NCBI RefSeq assembly: GCF_000013745.1
Contig: NC_007925.1
Location: 2,542,001-2,606,000, forward strand
Reading direction: 5' to 3'
DNA length: 64,000 nt
From: Rhodopseudomonas_A palustris_F
Lineage (GTDB): Bacteria > Pseudomonadota > Alphaproteobacteria > Rhizobiales > Xanthobacteraceae
Below the pieces are notes generated by a model. The model was not told the origin of the DNA, searched no databases, and saw only the letters and a list, made by a program, of their open reading frames with translations. Shown here in pieces: positions 41,490 through 50,336 of this stretch; within the stretch, counting starts at the first letter, position 1; each line of letters starts with the position of its first letter. Position numbers and translations under genes: made by a program.

Positions 41490-42521
41490 ATCGTGCCCCG
41501 TTCTGAGCCGAAGCCGCCAATGCGGTCCGGCGATTATAGTTCGTCACGGGCGGCTTCGCCCGCGGGTTGGCCGGGTGGTCCCGGTCCTGGTTCTCTGCGA
41601 CACCACCGGTTCCCGTGTACCGGGAAGACGGTCATGCCTATTCAACGCCTCAGTCGCTTGCGCGAGCCATTTCGCTCGTTTGTTCCGCTCGTGTTTTGCC
41701 GCCCGAAGCCCATGGCCGCGGGCACAGACGAGCCCAGACCCCGCTACCTCGACCGGTGACGGAGTTGGCTCGTTTGACCCAATTGGGAGCGCCCGGCGGG
41801 GACTGAAAAACAACGGCGCCGAACGAGGTCAAAACTAGGCCGACTCCCTCTCGCCCGTCAAGGACTAGTGCGGGTTCCTGAATGAAATACTAAATATGGT
41901 GGAAAATACGGGAAAACAGGGGGAGGCCAGATCCCTGATGCCGGCCAAGTATCGGTGAGTCCTCAGGGAATCGGAAGGCAAAAAAATCTTGCCGGCGAAC
42001 TGCACCCGCTGTTCACAGGCAGGTATTTTTTTGCCGCAACGGGTTGCCATCGGGCGACTCAGGCGGCAGGCCCGCCGACCTTGAAACGAGCGTCGCCGGA
42101 GCGGCTTTTCGGCAGGCGGCGCCCTCGAGTCTGACCGGCCGGGTATCGGCCTGCGGCACAAGAATCGGCGGCAGGCTGCAGGCGGCGCCGCCGCGGCGAG
42201 GGCTTCACCGCGCTGGGGCGAGCGGCGCAAGCCATTCGCGGCGCCAGCCCTGGTTGTGGGCCATCCGTGAAAGCCGGCGATGTTGGAGGCATTCCAATCT
42301 GCCGGAAGTCGCGATGTTTCGCGGCGATCACGCGGCGGGCGGGCTGCGCTGCTGCACCCTAAAGCTATTCTAACCCGCCCTCGCTGTACTCCGCGAAGCG
42401 CTGACGCCATCACAGGTATTCGCCGCCGCTGAACGTCCGGCATCAACAGGCGCCGCCGGCCAAGGTGCCGGCGCCGGCCATTTCGCGTGATTGAAGCGAC
42501 AATGAACAGGGGCGCTGCGCC
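41490..42521. other. 1-kb gap upstream of nrdJ and the PepSY gene
   Basis: The nrdJ promoter is probably near 41535. From 41560 to 41830 the sequence contains small hairpins (CCCGTGTACCGGG near 41612; GGTGGT with ACCACC) and looks like conserved non-coding or degenerate repeat material. An AT-rich patch (AATGAAATACTAAATATGG) lies near 41880. The stretch 42000-42500 is GC-rich with frames on both strands but no ribosome sites. I see no gene. Confidence 0.45.
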
Positions 42522-43808
42522 ATGAGATCGATGTTCGGGCGACTGCATCGCTGGGCGGGGTTGCTCACCGCCGGCTTCCTGTTCTTCTCCGGCATCACCG
42601 GGGCGATCATCTCGTGGGATCACGAGCTCGACGACCTGTTGAACAAGCAGTTCTTCGAGGTCACCACCAACGGTCCGGCGAAGCCGTCGGTCGAACTGGC
42701 GGCGCTGATCGAACAGCGCGATCCGCGGGCCCAGGTCAACTATCTGCTGACCGCCGCCGAGCCGGGGGAGTCGCTTTCGTTCTTCGTGCAGCCGCGGATC
42801 GATCCCGCCACCGGCAAGCGCTTCACGCTCGATTACAACCAGGTGTTCCTCGATCCCAACACCGGCGCCGAACTCGGGCGCCGCTATTGGGGCGCGGTGT
42901 GGCCGGTCAGCCGCGAGAACTTCGTGTCGTTTCTCTACAAGCTGCACTACACCATGCAGATCCCGGAATTCTGGGGCAGCGATCGTTGGGGCACGCGCAT
43001 CCTCGGCGTCATCGCCATCATCTGGACCATCGATTGCTTCGTCGGCTTCTATCTGACGCTGCCGCAGCGCCGCCGCGCCAAACCGGGGCGGGCGGCTGTG
43101 GTGGAGCGCGAGCTTGGCCGCGGCTTCCTGGCGCGCTGGGCACCGGCTTGGAGCATCAAGACCACCGGCAGCGCTTATCGGATCAATTTCGACATCCACC
43201 GCGCCTTCAGCCTGTGGACCTGGGCGCTGTTGTTCGTGATCGCCTTCACGGCGTTCTCGCTCAATCTGTATTTCGAGGTGTTTTCGCCGATCATGAAGAC
43301 GGTCTCGGACTACACGCCGACCCCTTACGAGCAGCGCGAATTTCGCGACCTCGACCATCCGATCGCGCCGAAGCTGAACTTCGCGGACATTTTGGCGCGC
43401 GCGACGGCCGACGGCAAAGCGCGCGGCTGGGAGACACCGGTCGGCTCGCTGTTCTACGGCTCGGCGCACGGCGTCTATGCGGCGGCGTTCTTCCATCCCG
43501 GCGAGGACCACGGCGCCGGCGGCGTCGGCCCGGCGCAGCTTTACTACGACAGCGAGGACGGTCGCCCAATCGGCCAACGGCTGCCCTGGGTCGGCACCGC
43601 CGCCGACATTTTCGTGCAGGCCCAGTTCCCGACCCATTCCGGGCGCATCCTGGGCTTGCCCGGCCGCATCCTGATCTCGTTCATGGGACTGGTAGTGGCC
43701 GCGCTCTCGGTCACCGGCGTGGTGATCTGGTGGCGCAAGCGCCGCGCCCGGGTGCGGATCCGCAGCCGCGCCGACGATCGGCCACGGCGGCTCGCAGCGG
43801 CGGAATAG
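42522..43808 (+). CDS. PepSY-associated membrane protein
   Basis: This 428-aa inner-membrane protein has the PepSY-TM layout: first helix LHRWAGLLTAGFLFFSGITG, an outer loop carrying a PepSY-like fold, helices near 165-185 (GVIAIIWTIDCFVGFYLTL) and 225-245 (FSLWTWALLFVIAFTAFSL), a second loop, and a last helix (ILISFMGLVVAALSVTGVVI) with the WWRKRR end. Such proteins are often found with siderophore receptors and may reduce or handle iron, which is not proven. The conserved HRWAG and LHYTMQ histidines fit haem or metal binding. No TonB gene is adjacent. Confidence 0.85.
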   Translation: MRSMFGRLHRWAGLLTAGFLFFSGITGAIISWDHELDDLLNKQFFEVTTNGPAKPSVELAALIEQRDPRAQVNYLLTAAEPGESLSFFVQPRIDPATGKRFTLDYNQVFLDPNTGAELGRRYWGAVWPVSRENFVSFLYKLHYTMQIPEFWGSDRWGTRILGVIAIIWTIDCFVGFYLTLPQRRRAKPGRAAVVERELGRGFLARWAPAWSIKTTGSAYRINFDIHRAFSLWTWALLFVIAFTAFSLNLYFEVFSPIMKTVSDYTPTPYEQREFRDLDHPIAPKLNFADILARATADGKARGWETPVGSLFYGSAHGVYAAAFFHPGEDHGAGGVGPAQLYYDSEDGRPIGQRLPWVGTAADIFVQAQFPTHSGRILGLPGRILISFMGLVVAALSVTGVVIWWRKRRARVRIRSRADDRPRRLAAAE

Positions 43809-43896
43809 GCATCGCCATCCGCCGCGGGTTTCGGGTGGCAAGAAGCGCGGAATACCGCCATTCTGGCGGTCCCTTCACCTCACGGGCCGATCCTGC

Positions 43897-44796
43897 ATGA
43901 CCGAACTGAAGATCTCTGGCGCCGCCGCGCGGGCTGCGCCGACCGGGCTGTTGTTCCTCGCCATCACCTCGGTCGGTTGGGGACTGAACTGGCCGGTGAT
44001 GAAGCTGATCCTCAGCGAATGGCCGCCGCTGTCGGCGCGCGGCCTGACCGGCGTCGTGGGTGCGGCCTTGCTGGCAGTGCTGGCGTTGGCGCGGGGCCAC
44101 AGCCTGGCCGTGCCGCGCGCGATGTGGCCGCGGCTGTTGCTGTCGGCGTTTCTCAACGTCACCGTCTGGATGACGCTGATGGGCCTGGCGCTGCTGTGGC
44201 TGCCGGCCAGCGAGGCCGCGGTGATCGCCTATACCATGCCGGTGTGGGCCGCGCTGTTGGCCTGGCTGATGCTCGGCGAGCGAATGTCGTGGACCCGGAT
44301 GGCGGCGCTGCTGATGGCGTTCGCCGGCATCGCCGCGCTGATGGGCGGCAACGGCCTCAATGCCAGCATGGAGAAACTGCCGGGGGTCGTCATGGTGCTG
44401 GTCGGCGCGTTTGCCTTTGCGCTCGGCACCGTGGCAGCGAAGCGTCTGCCGCTGGCGTTGCCGCTGCTCAGTTCGGCGGCGTTGCAGATCGGGCTTGGCT
44501 GCGTGCCGGTGGCGCTGGCCGGCCTGCTGGTCGAACATCCCGACGTCCGCGCGCTGTCGGGCGTCGGCTGGGGCCTGATGGCCTACATGACCGTGGTGCA
44601 ATTCTGCATCGCCTATGTCTGCTGGTTCGCTGCCCTGCAACGGCTGCCGGCTTCGGTGGCGGCGATCGGCACGTTGGCGGTGCCGGTGATCGGCGTGGTG
44701 GCCTCGGCGGTGGCGCTGCACGAGCCGCTCGGCTGGGGCCAGATCGGCGCGCTGATTTTCACGCTGGCCGGCGTGGTGTTGGCGACACGGTCGTAG
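43897..44796 (+). CDS. EamA-family (DMT) transporter
   Basis: This 299-aa protein has ten predicted membrane helices in two repeated EamA halves; the second half includes PGVVMVLVGAFAFALGTVAA and a last helix IGALIFTLAGVVLATRS. Typical half signatures are SVGWGLNWPVMKLILSEWPP and WAALLAWLMLGERMSWTRMA with the conserved Gly-Glu. Members export amino acids or metabolites; the substrate is unknown. It starts 88 bp after the PepSY gene. A hydroxyacid dehydrogenase remnant follows. Confidence 0.9.
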   Translation: MTELKISGAAARAAPTGLLFLAITSVGWGLNWPVMKLILSEWPPLSARGLTGVVGAALLAVLALARGHSLAVPRAMWPRLLLSAFLNVTVWMTLMGLALLWLPASEAAVIAYTMPVWAALLAWLMLGERMSWTRMAALLMAFAGIAALMGGNGLNASMEKLPGVVMVLVGAFAFALGTVAAKRLPLALPLLSSAALQIGLGCVPVALAGLLVEHPDVRALSGVGWGLMAYMTVVQFCIAYVCWFAALQRLPASVAAIGTLAVPVIGVVASAVALHEPLGWGQIGALIFTLAGVVLATRS

Positions 44797-44863
44797 CGCC
44801 GCGCCGCCGGATTCGTGATGGACCCCGCCGATGCCGCCCTGCTAAGGGGACCGCGGCGGCGGC

Positions 44864-45082
44864 GTGCCGGACCAGCAATCGCCGATCGGCCATGCGCTGT
44901 TCGAACTGCCCAACGTGATCATCGCGCCGCACGTCGCCGGCGTCACCTTCGAGGCGCTCGACCGCATGGGTGAGCAGACCGCGCGCAACATGCTGAGCGC
45001 GCTCGATGGCGCGCCGATCCGGCAGAACGTCGTCAATCAGGACGTGCTGGCCGGGGCTGTCGCTGCCGTGATCGAGCGGTAA
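44864..45082 (+). pseudogene. 3' remnant of a 2-hydroxyacid dehydrogenase
   Basis: The frame encodes the end of a D-isomer-specific 2-hydroxyacid dehydrogenase: FELPNVIIAPHVAGVTFEAL contains the catalytic-His block (APHVAG), then ARNMLSALDGAPIRQNVVNQ. The NAD-binding domain and first ~250 residues are missing; upstream sequence is non-coding. It is most likely the tail left by a deletion. Confidence 0.75.
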
Positions 45083-45216
45083 CGATCTGCCGATCGGCAT
45101 GGCGTCGACGAGGAAATTTGGCGACCCAAGGTCGCGAAGCGCCTCGCCACTTGCGCGAGGCGGCGTGGAAACCTCGCCGTTCGTGGCGCTGCGCCTAAAA
45201 AAGCCACAGGGATTTC

Positions 45217-45241
45217 GGAACAAGCCTGCAATGTCGGCGTT
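45217..45241 (+). promoter_or_regulatory. EcfG-type general stress promoter
   Basis: GGAAC (45217-45221), 16 bases, CGTT (45238-45241) is an exact EcfG match, 45 bp upstream of the GTG start of the 167-aa gene. Confidence 0.75.
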
Positions 45242-45285
45242 GCAGCGCCGATCCGGACAGTCAAATTTCGTCGGGGGACGAGCCA

Positions 45286-45789
45286 GTGAGTCATAACGAT
45301 CCGACCGATAGCGCGCTTGCCGCGATCGCCAGCATTTTCGAAAGGCCCGCGGCCAAGCCGGCCGAGGCCGAGCCCGCGCAAGCGCACGACGATGATCGTG
45401 CCGACGCCGCCGATCGAACCGAACCGAGCGCGGCCGAGGCGGCCGTGATCGAACCTGAGATCGACGGCTATTCGCGTTGCGGCCCGGGTCCGCTCGAGGC
45501 GCTGCGCTTCAGATGGACCGCGCGGCGCGATGCCGACGACAACTACTACGTCGACGAGACCATCGGCTATGCGTCGCGGCCGATCAGCACCGGGCCGATG
45601 CGCAAGGACCAGGTGGTGGCGTATATCGACCAGCGCGAAGGCGAGGCGCAGCGCAAGTTCGATCGGCTTCGCGAGGAGATGGCGGCGGGCGCGCGCGCCG
45701 CGCAACGGCAGCAAGACCGCGATTACCAGCGCGGTCGCGAGGCCGGTGACGAGACCGCAAGCGCGGCCGGCCCGGCCGACGAAACCTAG
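45286..45789 (+). CDS. acidic protein of unknown function, probable stress protein
   Basis: The 167-aa product begins MSHNDPTDSALAAIASIFER (GTG start), has a disordered Ala/Glu-rich stretch to ~55, a folded-looking middle (GPLEALRFRWTARRDADDNY then YVDETIGYASRPISTGPMRK) and a long charged helix (EAQRKFDRLREEMAAGARAA) at the end. No family is recognised. An exact EcfG promoter upstream suggests general stress control. It converges on glnA, with the glnA terminator between. Confidence 0.65.
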   Translation: MSHNDPTDSALAAIASIFERPAAKPAEAEPAQAHDDDRADAADRTEPSAAEAAVIEPEIDGYSRCGPGPLEALRFRWTARRDADDNYYVDETIGYASRPISTGPMRKDQVVAYIDQREGEAQRKFDRLREEMAAGARAAQRQQDRDYQRGREAGDETASAAGPADET

Positions 45790-45848
45790 CGCGCTTCGGT
45801 CCCGCGGTCGCTGCCGAATTCACCACGGCGTCGCACCGCGTCGCAACG

Positions 45849-45876
45849 AAAAAGGCGCCCCTCGCGGAGCGCCTTT
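45849..45876 (-). terminator. rho-independent terminator of glnA
   Basis: On the minus strand AAAGGCGC and GCGCCTTT pair around CCGCGAGG-like inner bases and are followed by TT-rich sequence, 45 bp after the glnA stop. The symmetric AAAAAGG on the other side lets it act in both directions. Confidence 0.75.
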
Positions 45877-45920
45877 CCGATTCCAGGTGAGGCGCCGCGG
45901 GAAAAACCCGCGGCAAAATC

Positions 45921-47330
45921 TCACTGCGAGTAGTACATGTCGAATTCCACCGGGTGCGGCGTCATTTCGAAACGCATCACTTCGGTCATCTTCAGTTCGA
46001 TATAGGCGTCGATGAAGTCGTCGTCGAACACCCCGCCGGCCTTCAGGAAGCCGCGGTCCTTGTCGAGGTTTTCCAGCGCTTCGCGGAGCGAACCGCACAC
46101 CGTCGGGATCGACTTCAGCTCTTCCTTCGGCAGGTCGTACAAGTCCTTGTCCATCGCCGGACCCGGATCGATCTTGTTCTTGATGCCGTCGAGGCCGGCC
46201 ATCAGCATCGCGGCGAAGCCGAGATACGGGTTGGCCATCGGGTCCGGGAAGCGGACTTCGACGCGCTTGGCCTTCGGCGAGGTGGTGTAGGGGATGCGGC
46301 AGGAGGCCGACCGGTTGCGGGCCGAATAGGCCAGCAACACCGGGGCTTCATAGCCCGGGACCAGACGCTTGTAGGAGTTGGTCGACGGGTTGGTGAAGGC
46401 GTTGATCGCCTTGGCGTGGGTGATGATGCCGCCGATGTAGTGCAGGCAGGTTTCCGAGAGGTCGGCGTACTTGTTACCGGCGAACACCGGCTTGCCGTCC
46501 TTCCAGATCGACTGATGCACGTGCATGCCCGAGCCGTTGTCGCCGAACACCGGCTTCGGCATGAAGGTGGCGGTCTTGCCGTAGATGTGCGCGACCTGGT
46601 GGATGCAGTACTTGTAGATCTGCATCTGGTCGGCCATGTGGGTCAGGGTGTCGAACTTCATGCCGAGCTCGTGCTGGGCGGACGCGACTTCGTGGTGATG
46701 CTTTTCGACCTTGACGCCCATCTTGGCCATCGCGCCGAGCATTTCCGAGCGCATGTCCTGCACCGAGTCCTGCGGCGGCACCGGGAAGTAGCCAGCCTTG
46801 GTGCGGATGCGGTGGCCGAGATTGCCGCCCTCATATTCGGTGTCGGAATTGATCGGCAGTTCCGAGGAGTCGAGCTTGAAGCCGGTGTTGTAGGGGGTGG
46901 TCTGGTAGCGCACGTCGTCGAACACGAAGAATTCGGCTTCCGGGCCGACCATCACGGTGTCGCCGATGCCCATCGACTTGACCATGGCTTCGGCCTTCTT
47001 GGCGATGCCGCGGGGGTCGCGGTTGTAGGGCTCGCCGGTCGAGGGCTCGAGAATGTCGCAGGTGATCACCATGGTGGTCTCTGCGAAGAACGGGTCGATC
47101 GTCGCGGTCGACGGATCGAGCATCAGCATCATGTCGGATTCGTTGATCGCCTTCCAGCCGGCGATCGAGGAACCGTCGAACATGGTGCCTTCGGCGAAAA
47201 TGTCCTCGTCGATCATCGAGACGTCGAAGGTGACGTGCTGCCACTTGCCGCGCGGATCGGTGAAACGCAGATCGACGTATTTCACGTCGTTGTCCTTGAT
47301 CGATTGCAGGACTTCTTTAGCGGTGGTCAT
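45921..47330 (-). CDS. glnA: glutamine synthetase type I
   Basis: This 469-aa enzyme forms glutamine from glutamate, ammonia and ATP as a dodecamer in the cytoplasm. Motifs: FDGSSIAGWKAINESDMMLM, VGPEAEFFVFDD for metal Glu residues, KPVFGDNGSGMHVHQSIWKD for the ATP-site, NPSTNSYKRLVPGYEAPV for the active-site loop and KDLYDLPKEE with the adenylylation tyrosine near position 398. Length is exactly typical. It follows glnB by 84 bp and is likely cotranscribed from the upstream nitrogen-regulated promoter. Confidence 0.97.
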   Translation of the reverse strand: MTTAKEVLQSIKDNDVKYVDLRFTDPRGKWQHVTFDVSMIDEDIFAEGTMFDGSSIAGWKAINESDMMLMLDPSTATIDPFFAETTMVITCDILEPSTGEPYNRDPRGIAKKAEAMVKSMGIGDTVMVGPEAEFFVFDDVRYQTTPYNTGFKLDSSELPINSDTEYEGGNLGHRIRTKAGYFPVPPQDSVQDMRSEMLGAMAKMGVKVEKHHHEVASAQHELGMKFDTLTHMADQMQIYKYCIHQVAHIYGKTATFMPKPVFGDNGSGMHVHQSIWKDGKPVFAGNKYADLSETCLHYIGGIITHAKAINAFTNPSTNSYKRLVPGYEAPVLLAYSARNRSASCRIPYTTSPKAKRVEVRFPDPMANPYLGFAAMLMAGLDGIKNKIDPGPAMDKDLYDLPKEELKSIPTVCGSLREALENLDKDRGFLKAGGVFDDDFIDAYIELKMTEVMRFEMTPHPVEFDMYYSQ

Positions 47331-47414
47331 GATTACCCCTTATATGTCTACGGTCGTCGTGATTATGGCCGCGCCAGCAGCCAATGGGTGATGCTCGATG
47401 GCTGAGGTCAGTCT

Positions 47415-47753
47415 TTAGATGGCGTCCAACCCGGATTCGCCGGTTCGAATGCGAATTGCCTCTTCGATGCTGGATACGAAGATCTTGCCGTCGCCGATGC
47501 GGCCGGTCTGGGCGGCACGTCGTATCGCGTCAATGGCCTTCTCGACCAGATCGTCGGAGATCACAATCTCGATTTTGACCTTGGGCAGGAAGTCGACGAT
47601 GTATTCGGCGCCGCGATAAAGCTCGGCGTGACCTTTCTGCCGTCCAAAGCCCTTGGCCTCGGTGACGGTGATTCCCTGCAGTCCAACCTCCTGAAGGGCC
47701 TCCTTCACCTCGTCGAGCTTGAATGGCTTGATGATCGCTTCAATTTTCTTCAC
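47415..47753 (-). CDS. glnB: PII nitrogen regulatory protein
   Basis: This 112-aa trimeric signalling protein senses ATP/ADP and 2-oxoglutarate and controls glnA adenylylation, NtrB and AmtB. The T-loop reads GRQKGHAELYRGAEYIVDFL with the uridylylation Tyr51, and the B-loop TGRIGDGKIFV is intact. Position directly before glnA marks it as glnB rather than the amtB-linked glnK. A sigma-54-type promoter lies ~220 bp upstream. The start gives MKKIEAIIKPFKLDEVKEAL, fully typical. Confidence 0.95.
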   Translation of the reverse strand: MKKIEAIIKPFKLDEVKEALQEVGLQGITVTEAKGFGRQKGHAELYRGAEYIVDFLPKVKIEIVISDDLVEKAIDAIRRAAQTGRIGDGKIFVSSIEEAIRIRTGESGLDAI

Positions 47754-48176
47754 CTAAACGTCCTCCCGGCACTTCCGACTTCGTGTGTAAGCTGCCGTTC
47801 CATACGGCTGTTGAAGATGGCGCTGCGCTGCGCTTTTGATCGATGACTCTGCTGGTCGGTCGGTCGAACGGCAACGCCGCGCCGTTCGCGGTGCCCAGGC
47901 GGACAGCCGAAAACGGTCGGGCGCACCAATTGCTTTTGCCGGTGAGCACGAAGGATCGAAACATGACTTCCGTAAAAGCAGGGTCCGTGCCAATTTCGCT
48001 CGTCGACCGATCCTGGAGCATTATCAGATCATTAAGGCCCTTGGCGCGTAGACTTTGGTGGGCTCACCAAGGCCCGAATGATCAACAATGATGCGATAAG
48101 CCCAAATTGTATGCAGATGATCGCGATCAAAGCGCAGCGCGCTGCCTCTTGATAAGGCGATAGTGACGAGACTGAT
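47754..48176. other. divergent regulatory region between glnB and the nnr gene
   Basis: About 420 bases hold the sigma-54-type promoter of glnBA. Between it and glnB lies a ~210-base leader without a convincing gene. The right part should contain the promoter of the hydrate-repair gene. No NtrC site was identified with confidence. Confidence 0.5.
47974..47993 (-). promoter_or_regulatory. sigma-54-type promoter of glnBA
   Basis: On the minus strand TTGGCACGGACCCTGCTTTT matches the -24/-12 consensus (TGGCAC-N5-TTGC) with one mismatch; GG (47991-47990) and GC (47979-47978) are spaced by exactly ten bases. The start would be near 47966, leaving a leader of about 210 bases before glnB. Confidence 0.65.
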
Positions 48177-49676
48177 ATGGAAATTCTCAGCACGACTGAA
48201 ATGGAACGCGCCGACCTGTTGACGATCTCCAGCGGGTCGTCCGGCTTTGCGTTGATGCTGGCGGCCGGCCGGGCGGTGGCCAATGCGGCGAGCGACCTCG
48301 TGGAAGAGGGGCCGATCCTGGTGGTGGCGGGCGCCGGCAACAACGGCGGCGATGGCCTGATCGCCGCCACCGAATTGCTGGCGAAGGGCCGCGAGGTCTC
48401 GGTGATCCTGCTCGGCGAGCGCGACGCGCTGAAAGGCGACGCGGCGCTGGCGGCGCGGGAATGGAAGGGCCCGGTGTTCCCGTTCCACCCGCAGGCGATC
48501 AAAACACCCGCCTTGATCATCGACGCGCTGTTCGGCGCAGGCCTCAACCGGCCGGTGAAGGGCGATGCGCAGGCGGTGATCGAGGCGATCAACGACAGCG
48601 GCGCGCCGGTGCTCAGCATCGACCTGCCGAGCGGCATCAGCGGCAATACCGGGGCGATCATGGGCGTGGCGATCCGCGCCCGCGAGACCGTGACGTTTTT
48701 CCGCCGCAAGCCGGGACACCTGCTGCTGCCGGGCCGGCTCAATTGCGGCCGGGTCCGCGTCGTCGACATCGGCATCGACGACGAGGTGCTGCAGGAGATC
48801 CACCCGGCCACCTTCGAGAACTGTCCGGAGTGGTGGCAGCGCGCGTTTCCGGTGCCGCGAATCGACGGCCACAAATATGGCCGCGGTCACGCGGTGATCG
48901 TCTCCGGCGGGCTCGGAGCCTCCGGTGCGGCGCGGCTGGCCGGGCGAGGCGCGTTGCGCGCCGGCGCCGGCCTGGTGACGTTGGCGTCGCCGCGCGACGC
49001 GCTTGCGGTCAATGCCGCGGCGCTGACCGCGATCATGCTGCGCACCATCGACACCCCGGCCGAATTTGCGACGCTGTTGACCGACCGCCGCTTCAACGCC
49101 TGCGTGATCGGTCCCGGCGCCGGGGTCGGGCACCGCACCCGCGAACTGGTTCATGCCGCGCTCGGAGCCGGCTGCAGCAGCGTGCTCGACGCCGACGCGC
49201 TGACCAGCTTCGCCGATGCCCCGGACCGGCTGTTCGAGGCGATCAAATCCGCGGAGAATTCACAGGTTGTGCTGACCCCGCACGAGGGCGAATTCCCACG
49301 GCTGTTCAGCGACATGAGCAACAAAAATCCACTTCGCTCGAAACTTGAACGGGTGCGGGTGGCAGCGGAGCGCTCCGGCGCCGTGGTGCTGCTCAAGGGG
49401 CCCGATACCGTGGTGGCATCGCCGGACGGCCGCGCCACCATCGCCGCCAACGCGCCGCCCTGGCTCGCCACCGCCGGCGCCGGCGACGTGCTGTCCGGGT
49501 TCATCGCCGGGCTGTTGGCGCAGCGGGTGCCGGCGTTCGAAGCGACCTGCATCGCGGTCTGGCTGCATGGCGAAGCCGGCAGCGAGGCCGGCCCCGGGCT
49601 GATCGCCGAGGATCTGCCCGAAGTGCTGCCGGCGGTGTTCCGCAGGCTTTATGACGAGTTCGGGATCGAGTACTGA
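48177..49676 (+). CDS. nnr: bifunctional NAD(P)H-hydrate epimerase/dehydratase
   Basis: This 499-aa repair enzyme has an N-terminal YjeF epimerase domain (about 1-215; ILVVAGAGNNGGDGLIAATE) and a C-terminal ADP/ATP-dependent dehydratase domain (about 225-495; GHAVIVSGGLGASGAARLAG, VVLTPHEGEFPRLF, VVLLKGPDTVVASPDG and NAPPWLATAGAGDVLSGFIA). It converts damaged hydrated NAD(P)H back to NAD(P)H. The ATG at 48177 gives the full epimerase N-terminus. It is divergent from glnB and ends 99 bp before the VapD-like gene. Confidence 0.93.
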   Translation: MEILSTTEMERADLLTISSGSSGFALMLAAGRAVANAASDLVEEGPILVVAGAGNNGGDGLIAATELLAKGREVSVILLGERDALKGDAALAAREWKGPVFPFHPQAIKTPALIIDALFGAGLNRPVKGDAQAVIEAINDSGAPVLSIDLPSGISGNTGAIMGVAIRARETVTFFRRKPGHLLLPGRLNCGRVRVVDIGIDDEVLQEIHPATFENCPEWWQRAFPVPRIDGHKYGRGHAVIVSGGLGASGAARLAGRGALRAGAGLVTLASPRDALAVNAAALTAIMLRTIDTPAEFATLLTDRRFNACVIGPGAGVGHRTRELVHAALGAGCSSVLDADALTSFADAPDRLFEAIKSAENSQVVLTPHEGEFPRLFSDMSNKNPLRSKLERVRVAAERSGAVVLLKGPDTVVASPDGRATIAANAPPWLATAGAGDVLSGFIAGLLAQRVPAFEATCIAVWLHGEAGSEAGPGLIAEDLPEVLPAVFRRLYDEFGIEY

Positions 49677-49775
49677 GTCGACGCCCCCGAAAAGGCCCGG
49701 GGGCCGACAAGGCATCGACACGATGCAGTCGGCGAAGCCGGCTTGCTCTCGGCCGATGCCGAAAGCGATAAGGGA

Positions 49776-50102
49776 TTATGCTCCGGCGGCCTTCTGCCGG
49801 TCCAACTCAAGCTCTTGCTGGGCGATGGCGGGCAGCAAGTCGTTGTGTTCTTCGATCCGAAGCATCCGAATATCGCGGACGGCCTTGCCGAACCATGGAT
49901 GCAGTTTCTGGGCTTCCTGGACGGCCAATACGCAATTGACCGGCGTGACGTGCTCGTTGCCGAAATACACGCTGCCTTGCTGGCGGGAGAAGCCGTGGGC
50001 TTCGAAGACCTTGCGCAGGTCTTCGTAGGCATTGTTCCAGCTTTGGTTGTGATAGTGGGTGTTCAGCGCCTCGACATCGAGATCAAACGCAATCGCATAC
50101 AT
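49776..50102 (-). CDS. vapD: VapD-like Cas2-fold ribonuclease
   Basis: The 108-aa product starts MYAIAFDLDVEALNTHYHNQ and has YEDLRKVFEAHGFSRQQGSV then YFGNEHVTPVNCVLAVQEAQ. This is the VapD pattern (a Cas2-like ferredoxin fold RNase that forms dimers), including the first-strand Asp7. GGGGGGCAGG precedes ATG 50102. An in-frame ATG at 50207, also with a good site (GAGGTG), would add a 35-residue basic leader. VapD acts as a toxin in some species; no recognised vapX antitoxin is seen nearby. Confidence 0.78.
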   Translation of the reverse strand: MYAIAFDLDVEALNTHYHNQSWNNAYEDLRKVFEAHGFSRQQGSVYFGNEHVTPVNCVLAVQEAQKLHPWFGKAVRDIRMLRIEEHNDLLPAIAQQELELDRQKAAGA

Positions 50103-50336
50103 CCTGCCCCCCGGCGGTCTGGTCTGCTCTGGCCAGAAGCCATGGTGACCGACGCCTGGAACAACCGCAAGTTTAGTGCGGCGCGGCTTTTGCTGAAGCT
50201 TTGTCATTTGCACCTCACCATCCGACCTTGCACCTGGACCGAGGCCTATTAGTCGCCTCGTTACGATATAGGCCGCGCCGGCCAATACAACCCGGGCGAC
50301 CAAGAAGGCGGTTCACACCGCGGCAGCCGATTGGGG

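Noticed and set aside
41540..41640. A GGGAA...GGTG pattern upstream of nrdJ resembling part of a cobalamin riboswitch
   Set aside because: The B12-box and the other core pairs could not be found, and a TATAAT near 41540 would start transcription downstream of this pattern.
37632..41759. Long open frames opposite nrdJ
   Set aside because: They are antisense shadows of a GC-rich, strongly conserved gene and have no ribosome sites or recognisable domains. The same holds opposite lon, pepT, glnA and the ABC operon.
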